A DNA stretch of 35,090 bases from Cytophagales bacterium. Its GTDB lineage: Bacteria; Bacteroidota; Bacteroidia; Cytophagales; Cyclobacteriaceae. Where the stretch lies: the NCBI GenBank assembly GCA_020402945.1, contig JADBYQ010000061.1, positions 1-35,090 on the forward strand, in the 5' to 3' direction. Each line of letters starts with the position of its first letter. The stretch's first letter is position 1. Shown here one piece after another: positions 7,890 through 14,542 of the stretch. A model generated the notes under the pieces. That model was not told where the DNA came from, did not search any database, and saw only the letters and a program-made list of their open reading frames with translations. Both the position numbers and the translations under genes were made by a program.

Positions 7890-7895
7890 AAATAA
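6306..7895 (+). CDS. DDE transposase of the insertion sequence
   Basis: About 529 residues from ATG 6306; a GTG at 6294 would add four. The N-terminal DUF772-like region contains NRWVVLANKIPWDQL and IQENMYMQYFIGYSSF. The DDE core follows: first Asp in KMIIDATACPQDIRYPTD, second in VLADKIYCSWINR, Glu in NPIEGKFGQAKTAYGL. The middle is a lysine-rich insertion with paired helices. Length and motifs match IS5/IS1182-group transposases of the long single-ORF type. The frame runs through the right inverted repeat: its stop TAA (7893-7895) lies outside the element, made by the last base of the target duplication plus flanking DNA. The frame is intact, so the enzyme may be active. Confidence 0.88.
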   Translation: MARAQKNRASKQGYISIHQPLLDGFDTPFSRQLNAANRWVVLANKIPWDQLVSAYRQQMGNHKTGADGINPRVAIGSLIIKHMCDLSDRETIQQIQENMYMQYFIGYSSFSDEIPFDASLFVLLRTRLGVDQINTINEKILSLSNQKNSEPKEKPDDLPTDQHATPQEKDQAQAPSTVEPSKTLPTHQGKMIIDATACPQDIRYPTDIHLLNDAREKAEELIDFLYIPSIKIKRPRTYREKARKLFLKTAQKKTRSKKEIRHAIKKQLGYVRRNIKSINLLLDRYERIPFDDRQYTYFFVIQTLYDQQEQMYQQKSHSVEHRIVSIHQPHVGPIVRGKTNANVEFGAKIQVSLMNGFAFLEDLSWDAFNEGARLIKAVEQYKKRFGYYPAQVLADKIYCSWINRAKLKELNITLKAKPLGRPRAVAENHVSPGERNPIEGKFGQAKTAYGLDRIKARLRNTSESWIATIIMVLNLVKLTGQVPYCLYCEWCHYSARAIANVKLWIDPFTNANKTRPKFCSLLTYSAGPK

Positions 7896-8031
7896 TGCTT
7901 GTGTCGTCTGGCAAGTTAAAGAAGGACAGGATTTGTACAGACTAGGTGCAAATGGTATGCACATCATCGCTGAAGAGCTGGAAAAATTAGAGGTAGTATC
8001 GCCAGGGAAAAAATGGGTACTGGTTGTCTAG
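7891..8031 (+). pseudogene. C-terminal gene fragment cut by the insertion sequence
   Basis: Directly right of the insertion sequence a frame runs to a TAG at 8029-8031 and reads CVVWQVKEGQDLYRLGANGM, then an EELEKLEVVSPGKKWVLVV tail. Removing the element and one target repeat joins it in frame to PLKNRRIINN on the left, up to a stop at 6189. The insertion therefore probably split an already-damaged gene. Family not recognised. Confidence 0.45.
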
Positions 8032-8139
8032 AAGAGCATCGCAGCTTTATAGCCTTCCTATAATTCCTGATTTTCGTGTTCGTCTCTTTTAGCTGAGGAG
8101 AATGACTTATTAATGAGTGTTGTGGGGTAATTAGATGTA

Positions 8140-8161
8140 AAATAGTAACGGAAATAGTAAC
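8140..8161. repeat. Tandem 10-bp direct repeats (AAATAGTAAC x2), possible integrase arm sites
   Basis: AAATAGTAAC occurs at 8140-8149 and 8152-8161, separated by GG, 36 bp beyond the 3' end of tRNA-Ser. The layout copies that of the GTGTCAAAA pair beside the tRNA-Thr remnant. The 3' flank of a tRNA gene with short direct repeats is where tRNA-targeting integrases act. No duplicated tRNA-Ser 3' end is seen in the window to its left. Confidence 0.4.
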
Positions 8162-8196
8162 AAAACATTTTTTTTAAGATAAAAATGGCAATTAAG

Positions 8197-8281
8197 CGGA
8201 GAGGGAGGGATTCGAACCCTCGTTACCTTGCGGTAAACACGCTTTCCAAGCGTGCTCGATCGGCCACTCTGACACCTCTCC
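8197..8281 (-). tRNA. tRNA-Ser(GGA)
   Basis: Read on the minus strand: acceptor GGAGAGG pairs with CCTCTCC, discriminator G. The anticodon stem CACGC/GCGTG encloses TTGGAAA, giving anticodon GGA. The long variable arm TACCGCAAGGTA is typical of serine tRNA. The T-arm is GAGGG-TTCGAAT-CCCTC. CCA is not encoded. Length is 85 nt. The gene is intact and its 3' end faces the accessory region on the left. Confidence 0.95.
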
Positions 8282-8383
8282 GAAAAAGTCTGCAAAGAAA
8301 TAGATTAATACCTACCCATACAAGGCAACAGCGAGTTTACCTAATCAGCCCGTTTACAAAAAAATCTTTCGTGCTTTTCGAAC

Positions 8384-8416
8384 CGGTAACTTTTATGACT
8401 TAATATTGAGTTACCG
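8384..8416. repeat. 8-bp inverted repeat in the gap before exbB
   Basis: CGGTAACT (8384-8391) and AGTTACCG (8409-8416) are perfect inverted repeats around a 17-nt AT-rich loop. It could be a regulatory site or a hairpin; there is no T-run. Apart from this and the exbB promoter candidate, I see nothing in the 312 bp between tRNA-Ser and exbB. Confidence 0.3.
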
Positions 8417-8528
8417 CTATGTGAGCACTAAAAAGCATCGATTCACCGTGACTTTTCGGGTAATTGTGTATTGTATTGCTCGAAAGCAGAAAATAAGTAC
8501 AAAGAATTTGAGTTTTTTTTCAAAAATC

Positions 8529-8560
8529 TTGTTGGGAAATCGGCAAAACCTTTAATTTTG
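8529..8560 (+). promoter_or_regulatory. Candidate promoter of the exbB-exbD operon
   Basis: TAATTTTG at 8553-8560 fits the Bacteroidota -7 element TAnnTTTG exactly. A TTG at 8529-8531 lies 21 bp upstream as a partial -33 element. The start codon of exbB follows 33 bp later, after an AT-rich leader with no Shine-Dalgarno sequence. Confidence 0.5.
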
Positions 8561-8593
8561 GCCACTTCAAGTTTTATCCATAAACCTTAAACC

Positions 8594-9400
8594 ATGAAAA
8601 AATTAGTAACAATTTTTGCTTTCATCGGAGTGCTCGCATTTGGCGCTTCAAAATCGTTGGCTCAAGATAGTGCCGACACAACAAAGGCAGCTACCGAAGC
8701 GGCAGCACCGGCTGAATCAACCGTTACAGAAGTTGCTTCTTCAGAAGCTGCGCCAGAAGAGGAACAATCATTTCACCAAGCTTTGAAAGAACAGTTCATT
8801 GCTGGAGGTGCGGCATTCATGTGGCCGATCCTTATCGTCTTTATCATCGGTTTGGCCATCGCGATCGAACGTATCATCACTTTGAATTTGGCAAGCACCA
8901 ATACAAAGAAACTTTTAGTGCAAATTGAAGATGCACTAGCGAAAGGTGGAGTGGAAGCTGCAAAGGATGTTACTAAAAATACCCGTGGACCAGTTGCGTC
9001 TATATTCACCCAAGGGCTGATGAGGTCTGGCGAAGGAGTTGATATGGTTGAGAAATCAATTGTTTCATACGGTGGCGTTGAAATGGGTCGCCTAGAATCA
9101 GGTTTGATCTGGATTTCATTGTGTATCTCACTAGGACCGATGCTTGGGTTCTTTGGAACTGTGGTAGGGATGGTTCAAGCTTTTGACGCTATCGAGGCCG
9201 CAGGTGATATTTCCCCTTCAGTTGTCGCGGGTGGTATGAAAGTAGCTTTGATTACAACGGTAGGAGGTCTTATCGTAGGTATGGTGCTTCAAATCCTTTA
9301 TAACTATTGCGTATCTAAAATCGATAGCTTGGTTAATAAAATGGAAGACGCTTCTATTTCTTTGATTGACATTCTTGTAAAGCATAAATTATCCAAATAA
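8594..9400 (+). CDS. exbB: ExbB/TolQ/MotA-type proton channel protein
   Basis: The 268-residue inner-membrane protein is part of the proton-driven motor that powers TonB at outer-membrane receptors. An N-terminal signal-like segment (residues 1-23, ending SLAQ) is followed by an Ala/Glu-rich periplasmic linker (24-60). The first conserved membrane helix is at about 74-93 (MWPILIVFIIGLAIAIERII). The MotA/TolQ/ExbB core carries GPMLGFFGTVVGMVQAF at 181-197 and a third helix (ALITTVGGLIVGMVLQILYN) at about 218-237. The extended N-terminus is common in Bacteroidota ExbB. It heads a four-gene operon with two exbD genes. Confidence 0.9.
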   Translation: MKKLVTIFAFIGVLAFGASKSLAQDSADTTKAATEAAAPAESTVTEVASSEAAPEEEQSFHQALKEQFIAGGAAFMWPILIVFIIGLAIAIERIITLNLASTNTKKLLVQIEDALAKGGVEAAKDVTKNTRGPVASIFTQGLMRSGEGVDMVEKSIVSYGGVEMGRLESGLIWISLCISLGPMLGFFGTVVGMVQAFDAIEAAGDISPSVVAGGMKVALITTVGGLIVGMVLQILYNYCVSKIDSLVNKMEDASISLIDILVKHKLSK

Positions 9401-9407
9401 TTATTTT

Positions 9408-9758
9408 ATGGAAGAATCAGAGCCATTAATTCATTCATTGATATCACCTGGTCTTATTGTTTGCTACATCTTTCTAGGTGTAACAATAGTGGCTAGCGTG
9501 TTTATGCCCCTTATTAATGCAATAAAAAACCCACAGGGGTTGATTAAAGCAATTGGTGGGATTGTCGGTTTGGTAATCCTTTTTGCAATTTCTTACGCAC
9601 TGTCTGGTTCAGAGGTATCTGTAAAGGCAGCTGCGCTCGGTACAACTGCTGCTAGTTCTAGGCTGATAGGTGCTGGAATGATACTGTTTTACATTGTTTT
9701 ATTGACATCAGTAGTTTTAGCAGCCTATTCACTGATCAAGGATATTATTTCAGGTTAA
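9408..9758 (+). CDS. Small membrane protein of the exbB-exbD operon
   Basis: A 116-residue protein with three hydrophobic segments: about 14-36 (ISPGLIVCYIFLGVTIVASV), 46-66 (GGIVGLVILFAISYAL) and 90-110 (GMILFYIVLLTSVVLAAYSL). It starts 7 bp after exbB and ends 12 bp before exbD, so it is part of the operon. Many Bacteroidota carry a small unnamed membrane protein in this position. No motif shows its function; a structural or assembly role in the motor is inferred from position only. Confidence 0.8.
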   Translation: MEESEPLIHSLISPGLIVCYIFLGVTIVASVFMPLINAIKNPQGLIKAIGGIVGLVILFAISYALSGSEVSVKAAALGTTAASSRLIGAGMILFYIVLLTSVVLAAYSLIKDIISG

Positions 9759-9770
9759 ATAATTAAAAAA

Positions 9771-10328
9771 ATGGCAAGATCAACTCCCGAAATTCCGAAT
9801 GCATCGATGGCCGACATTGCGTTTTTGTTGTTGACGTTCTTTTTAGTTACCACAACAATCAATAACGACCGTGGATTAAGCATTGGATTACCTCCTCCTC
9901 CTGATCCTAACAAAAAGGATGAGATCAAGATGCAGGAGAAAAACATATTTAAAATACAGGTTAATTCCTCAGATGCCTTGCTTGTTGAAGGTGACCCGAT
10001 GTCAGACCTGAGCGGATTAAAGGAATCAATTATCAAGTTTATTAGGAACAATGGGCAAGATCCAAATAGTTCAGAAAGCCCTCAAAAGGCTGTTGTTTCT
10101 TTCAAAACCGACAGGGGAACAAGTCACAAGCGATTTGTTGAAATTCTCGATATAGTTCAAGGGGCTTATTACGATATATACGCTGAAGAGGCTGGCGTAT
10201 CAAACAAAGAGTGGCGTGAGGCTGCGGCAAAGTTGTCAGACCCTAGTAGCAAAGCCATTTACGAACGTGGAAAGAGAGATTACCCAATGCAGATTTCGAT
10301 TGCAGAACCAACCAAAATAGGTAACTAA
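9771..10328 (+). CDS. exbD: ExbD/TolR-type biopolymer transport protein
   Basis: A 185-residue protein with a short cytoplasmic N-terminus, a single membrane helix (residues about 14-32) and a periplasmic domain. The key aspartate is D15 in ASMADIAFLLLTFFLVTTT, the residue that carries protons in this family. A proline stretch (LPPPPDPNKK) follows the membrane helix. The periplasmic part is longer than in enterobacterial ExbD and contains an acidic insertion. It is the first of two ExbD paralogues in the operon, which suggests the motor uses a mixed ExbD pair. Confidence 0.9.
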   Translation: MARSTPEIPNASMADIAFLLLTFFLVTTTINNDRGLSIGLPPPPDPNKKDEIKMQEKNIFKIQVNSSDALLVEGDPMSDLSGLKESIIKFIRNNGQDPNSSESPQKAVVSFKTDRGTSHKRFVEILDIVQGAYYDIYAEEAGVSNKEWREAAAKLSDPSSKAIYERGKRDYPMQISIAEPTKIGN

Positions 10329-10338
10329 AAATTGAGCT

Positions 10339-10806
10339 ATGTCAAAATTTAAGAAGAAAGCCGAGGTGAAGCAAGAGATTCCAACTTCCTCTATGCCAGA
10401 TGTAGTATTTATGTTGTTGTTTTTTTTCATGGTGACAACCGAAATGAGAAAGTCATCTATCGAAGTTAAACAACAGATACCTAAAGCTGCTCAACTTAGG
10501 AAGTTAGAAAGAAAAACACTGGTTGCCAATCTTTACATCGGCCAACCCACGAAGGCAGAATATGGGTCAGAAGAAAGAATTCAGGCTAACGATGTTTTTA
10601 TTGAGACTGGTGATATTATTCGGTGGGTAAACGAAGAAAAATCCAAACTTGCTGAGGCAGAACGTGAGCAAATAACAATTGCCATAAAGGGTGATAAAGA
10701 TGCGAAGCGAGGCATTATTGCCGATGTAGAAACCGAATTGAGAAAAGGGAATGCACGGAAAGTTCTCTATACTGCTGCAGACAACTCAGCGGAAAGGAAA
10801 AATTAA
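10339..10806 (+). CDS. exbD: Second ExbD/TolR-type protein
   Basis: A 155-residue paralogue with a longer lysine-rich cytoplasmic N-terminus. The conserved aspartate is D21 in SMPDVVFMLLFFFMVTTEM, at the start of the only membrane helix. The periplasmic domain ends in a highly charged tail. It begins 10 bp after the first exbD and is followed directly by a strong terminator, so it is the last gene of the operon. Confidence 0.9.
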   Translation: MSKFKKKAEVKQEIPTSSMPDVVFMLLFFFMVTTEMRKSSIEVKQQIPKAAQLRKLERKTLVANLYIGQPTKAEYGSEERIQANDVFIETGDIIRWVNEEKSKLAEAEREQITIAIKGDKDAKRGIIADVETELRKGNARKVLYTAADNSAERKN

Positions 10807-10829
10807 TAATTTCAGTTTGTAAACACATT

Positions 10830-10859
10830 AAAGCCCTCCGTTAAACTGGAGGGCTTTTT
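10830..10859 (+). terminator. Rho-independent terminator of the exbB operon
   Basis: AAAGCCCTCC (10830-10839) pairs with GGAGGGCTTT (10848-10857) around an 8-nt loop, and a T-run follows. It lies 24 bp after the last exbD stop and ends only 12 bp before the next start codon, so the MFS gene needs its own promoter or read-through. Confidence 0.88.
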
Positions 10860-10871
10860 ATTTTATCTCAC

Positions 10872-12182
10872 GTGAGCGGGACTATTTCCTTTAAACAAAA
10901 TAATCACCGAACAATTCGCGCTTGGTGTACCTACGATTGGGCCAATTCCGTCTATTCTTTGGTGATTACCTCCGCCATCTTTCCAATTTATTACCAGGCA
11001 GTCACGACAACAGAAGGAAATGATCAGGTTCTTTTTGCGGGTTTTACAGTGACGAATTCAGTCCTGTATTCTTTTGCACTATCATTCTCCTTTTTGGTCA
11101 TCTCGCCATTGTTGCCATTGCTTTCTGGAGTGGCAGACTATGCTGGCAGCAAGAAATCATTTATGAAATTTTTTTGCTACCTCGGTGGATTCGCCTGCAT
11201 GGGTATGTATTTTTTCACGTCCAGTTCGTTGGAGTGGGGTATTCTTTGTGTCGTTCTCGCGAGTATCGGGTATTCGGGTAGCCTTGTTTTTTATGATGCC
11301 TATTTGCCGGAAATTGCCACAAGCGATCAATTAGATAAGGTCAGTGCTAAAGGTTATTCTTGGGGCTATTATGGTGGTGTTGTTTTGTTGATCTTGAATT
11401 TAGTGTTCATTCAAAATTTTGAAGTGTTTGGTTTTCCTTCGCAGGGAATAGCAACACGATTTTCCTTTTTATTAGTTGGCATTTGGTGGATTGGGTTTGC
11501 GCAAATACCTTTTGCTATTTTACCTGACAACGTATACAAGAAAGATATTCGTCAAGCGAAGTGGTCGAAAGGCTACGAAGAACTTGTTAAAGTCTGGCAT
11601 AGCTTGAAGAGCAACCCTGATTTGAAGAAGTACATTTTGGCCTACTTCTTTTTTAATATGGGAGTGCAGACGGTCATGTATATGGCTGCAACTTTTGGAT
11701 CAAAGGAACTAAAGCTTCCCGACTTTAAATTGATTGCCACTGTTTTGATCATTCAATTGGTTGCTTCATTGGGTGCCTTTGTATTCGCGAGACTCTCTGG
11801 AAAGTGGGGCAATAAAAGTACTTTGATAGTGATGATCAGTATTTGGATCTTGATTTGCCTGGCTGCCTATATGGTAACGAGTGAGTATGAGTTCTATGCC
11901 CTTGCAACTGCGGTGGGAGTTGTCATGGGGGGAATACAATCACTATCAAGGGCTACCTATGCCAAGTTGATACCGAAGAACTCCATCGACCACGCCTCGT
12001 ACTTCAGTTTTTTTGATGTGGCTTTTAATCTTTCGATAGTCGTTGGAACGTTTAGCTACGGACTAGTGGAACAATTGACAGGAAGTATGCGGAATAGTAC
12101 GCTTGCTATCGGAGGATTTTTTGTCATAGGCTTGTTCTTGTTGCGAAATGTCAACGCCACTTCAATCAGCGAAAGTAAATGA
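10872..12182 (+). CDS. MFS transporter, Atg22/UMF1-like
   Basis: A 436-residue membrane protein with about 12 hydrophobic segments. The N-terminus AWCTYDWANSVYSLVITSAIFPIYY is the hallmark of the Atg22/UMF1 subgroup of the major facilitator family; yeast Atg22 exports amino acids from the vacuole, but bacterial substrates are unknown. A second signature is DAYLPEIATSDQLDKVSAKGYSWGY with the first six segments; GGIQSLSRATYAKLIP follows in the second half. The start is GTG at 10872, because the only upstream frame runs into a stop at 10842 inside the terminator. Its stop overlaps the next start (ATGA), coupling it to the ABC genes. Confidence 0.82.
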   Translation: MSGTISFKQNNHRTIRAWCTYDWANSVYSLVITSAIFPIYYQAVTTTEGNDQVLFAGFTVTNSVLYSFALSFSFLVISPLLPLLSGVADYAGSKKSFMKFFCYLGGFACMGMYFFTSSSLEWGILCVVLASIGYSGSLVFYDAYLPEIATSDQLDKVSAKGYSWGYYGGVVLLILNLVFIQNFEVFGFPSQGIATRFSFLLVGIWWIGFAQIPFAILPDNVYKKDIRQAKWSKGYEELVKVWHSLKSNPDLKKYILAYFFFNMGVQTVMYMAATFGSKELKLPDFKLIATVLIIQLVASLGAFVFARLSGKWGNKSTLIVMISIWILICLAAYMVTSEYEFYALATAVGVVMGGIQSLSRATYAKLIPKNSIDHASYFSFFDVAFNLSIVVGTFSYGLVEQLTGSMRNSTLAIGGFFVIGLFLLRNVNATSISESK

Positions 12183-12820
12183 TTGCGACACAGGGATTGA
12201 CGCACCGTTATCATTCCAAAAAAGGAGTTTTATCCCATGAAATTGTTTTTCCTGACCTTGCCGTGGAGCGCGGGGAGTCTTTTCTGCTACTTGGAAACTC
12301 TGGCTCTGGGAAGACGACCTTGTTACACTTGCTTGGTGGGCTACTCAGACCGCTGACCGGAAAAATTGAAATAGAAAAGATTGACATAGCTTCGCTGTCA
12401 GAAACTGAACTCGATCGAATGAGAGGTCGACAGATTGGGTTCGTGTTTCAACGAAACCATTTGATCAGTGCACTGACTGTGAAGAATAATTTGTTAATGG
12501 CGCCATTCTTGGCGGGGGAGAAGCAGCATGAGGAAAGAGTTGATCTGGTATTAGATGAATTAGGGTTACGAGAGAAGAAGAATGCCATGATCTTCGAGTT
12601 AAGTCAGGGACAAGCGCAGCGTGTTGCGATTGCGAGAGCTATCATCAATAAACCTTCGTTGATTTTGGCAGACGAACCTACCTCTGCGCTAGACGATAAA
12701 AATTGTGACCAGGTGATTGAACTCTTGAATAAGGTGGCTATGGAGAACAATGCAGCGTTGATTGTTGCCACCCATGATCACCGCTTAAAAAGTCGATTAA
12801 AGAATCAGATTATTTTGTAG
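12179..12820 (+). CDS. ABC transporter ATP-binding protein, LolD/MacB-like
   Basis: A 213-residue ATPase that would drive the FtsX-like permease downstream. Walker A is GNSGSGKT (39-46), the Q-loop lies in GFVFQRNHLISALTV, Walker B is LILADE (161-166), and the switch histidine is in VATHDHR. The signature motif is LSQGQ (141-145) instead of LSGGQ, a tolerated variant. Short length without a membrane domain fits the LolD/MacB-type group, which works on lipoproteins, peptides or envelope tasks rather than classic import. It overlaps the MFS gene by 4 bp and is 31 bp from the permease gene. The set resembles a zinc-responsive cassette known from proteobacteria. Confidence 0.88.
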   Translation: MIATQGLTHRYHSKKGVLSHEIVFPDLAVERGESFLLLGNSGSGKTTLLHLLGGLLRPLTGKIEIEKIDIASLSETELDRMRGRQIGFVFQRNHLISALTVKNNLLMAPFLAGEKQHEERVDLVLDELGLREKKNAMIFELSQGQAQRVAIARAIINKPSLILADEPTSALDDKNCDQVIELLNKVAMENNAALIVATHDHRLKSRLKNQIIL

Positions 12821-12851
12821 ATCCAAGAAAATAAGAAGGCCACCAAAAAAG

Positions 12852-14090
12852 ATGTCTATTCAGTTACTTATCTGGAATTATTTCAAGGCAAAGAAACTCA
12901 ATACAGGATTGAACATTCTGTTGTTATCACTTGGTATTGCGATGATCACCCTGTTGATCTTATTCAATAATCAATTGGAGGAAAAAATGACCAACAATTC
13001 TAAAGGGATTGATTTGGTAGTAGGTGCAAAAGGGAGTCCGCTACAACTCATTCTTTGTGCTGTCTTTCATGTAGATTTCCCCACTGGAAACATCAAGCTT
13101 AGAGAGGCAGATCGGTTAGCCAAGCACCGATTGGTCAAGTACGCCATTCCCCTTGCATTGGGGGACAGCTATCAAGGCTTTCGTGTAGTAGGAACAAATC
13201 GTGCTTATTCCTCACTTTACCAAGCTGACCTTGCCTCGGGGGACTGGTGGGAAAAAGACCTCGAAGTGACCCTTGGATCTTCGGTAGCTCAACTTACAAA
13301 ATTAAAAGTTGGTGATCATTTTGAAAGCGCACATGGATTAACCAAAGATGGTCATGCACACGATGAGAATAAGTATGTGGTTAAGGGAATTCTAAAACAA
13401 TCAGGTACAGTGGTCGATAATTTGATCTTGACTACGATCAGCAGCGTGTGGAAGGAACATGCCGAATCGAGTTCAGATAGTACGATGCAACAGCTACCCA
13501 CTTCTCCTTCGCTTTTGGTCTCTTCTGTGGAAGCCAGCGATAGCATAAGAGAAATCACCTCTTTATTGATAAAGTATAAAAATCCCATTGCCGCCATTCA
13601 ACTTCCTCGCTTCATCAACACACAAACTAGCATGCAGGCAGCTTCTCCCGCTTTTGAAATGGCGAGATTATTTACGTTGTTGGGGGTGGGTGCTGACGCA
13701 TTGATGGGATTTGCTTATGTGTTGATATTTATTTCGGGGCTAAGTATTTTTATTGCTTTGTACAGTTCACTAAAAGAAAGACGGTATGACATGGCGATCA
13801 TGCGGAGTATGGGTGCAAGTCGTAGTTTACTTTTTAAAACCATTATTTTAGAAGGCAGCATTCTTACTTTTGTCGGTGCAAGTCTTGGGTTAGCATTTGG
13901 TCATCTTGTTCTTGGCGTATTTGTTCATCTGATGGAAGAAGGACAAAAAGCAGGCCTTACAGCAGGGGTCTTTTATGCGGAGGAAGCTGTGATTTTAGTT
14001 GGAAGCGTTGTGTTGGGCGTTTTTTGCTCATTACTTCCTGCTATTCAAGCTTATCGTGTAGATATTCATAAAGTGCTTGCCAGTAATTAA
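12852..14090 (+). CDS. FtsX/MacB-like ABC permease with histidine-rich loop
   Basis: A 412-residue permease: one membrane helix at about 18-38, a large periplasmic domain (about 40-270), then three C-terminal helices (about 278-302, 328-352, 377-398) in the FtsX arrangement. The periplasmic domain contains H161, H168 and H170 in HGLTKDGHAHDENKYVV, followed by VVKGILKQSGTVVDNLILT, features I recall from the permease of zinc-repressed ABC/DUF3299 cassettes in Pseudomonas. Such histidines could bind a metal. It lies between the ATPase gene and an exported CxxC protein, all in one operon. The metal link is an inference from the motif and neighbours. Confidence 0.85.
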   Translation: MSIQLLIWNYFKAKKLNTGLNILLLSLGIAMITLLILFNNQLEEKMTNNSKGIDLVVGAKGSPLQLILCAVFHVDFPTGNIKLREADRLAKHRLVKYAIPLALGDSYQGFRVVGTNRAYSSLYQADLASGDWWEKDLEVTLGSSVAQLTKLKVGDHFESAHGLTKDGHAHDENKYVVKGILKQSGTVVDNLILTTISSVWKEHAESSSDSTMQQLPTSPSLLVSSVEASDSIREITSLLIKYKNPIAAIQLPRFINTQTSMQAASPAFEMARLFTLLGVGADALMGFAYVLIFISGLSIFIALYSSLKERRYDMAIMRSMGASRSLLFKTIILEGSILTFVGASLGLAFGHLVLGVFVHLMEEGQKAGLTAGVFYAEEAVILVGSVVLGVFCSLLPAIQAYRVDIHKVLASN

Positions 14091-14099
14091 ATTTGCTAA

Positions 14100-14537
14100 A
14101 TGAAAAGTTTCTCGATTGCAGCTGGCCTACTATTATCATCCACTTTGTTGATGGCACAAAGTGATGGATGGACTTCATTTGCGAAAACAAAATTTGAAAC
14201 CAAGTACAATGAAAAGGCAGCAGAGTATTTTATGATGCCTGTTTTTCCTACAGAGTTGAAAGCGTTAGTTGGTAAAGAGGTTAGCCTTGAGGGATACTAT
14301 ATGCCAATCGATGTAGAGGGAAATGCCTATATCATTCTTTCCAAGTTTCCTTACAGTCAATGTTTTTTTTGTGGAGGAGCTGGCCCAGAAACGATTGCTG
14401 AAGTGTACTTTAAGATCAAGCCTTCCAAATTCGAAGCGGATCAATTCATTCGAGTGAAAGGGAAGGTGAAGCTGAATGAAACTGATTTAGAGCATGGTAA
14501 TTTTATCCTGACCGATGCTATACTCGTTGAAAAATAA
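14100..14537 (+). CDS. Exported CxxC protein, DUF3299-like
   Basis: A 145-residue protein with a signal peptide (residues 1-20, cleaved after LMAQ). The mature part is a small beta-rich domain with VSLEGYYMPID and LSKFPYSQCFFCGGAGPETIAE; C88 and C91 form a CxxC pair. The layout (gene end of an ABC ATPase-permease operon, small exported beta domain, Cys motif near GPE) resembles DUF3299 proteins that accompany zinc-regulated ABC genes. A metal-binding or metal-delivery role is plausible. It starts 9 bp after the permease gene and ends 5 bp before the stop of the convergent receptor gene, leaving no space for a terminator between them. Confidence 0.7.
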   Translation: MKSFSIAAGLLLSSTLLMAQSDGWTSFAKTKFETKYNEKAAEYFMMPVFPTELKALVGKEVSLEGYYMPIDVEGNAYIILSKFPYSQCFFCGGAGPETIAEVYFKIKPSKFEADQFIRVKGKVKLNETDLEHGNFILTDAILVEK

Positions 14538-14542
14538 AATTC

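Noticed and set aside
8185-8403. 72-residue plus-strand open frame
   Set aside because: It reads across tRNA-Ser on the opposite strand; the protein is an artefact of the tRNA sequence.
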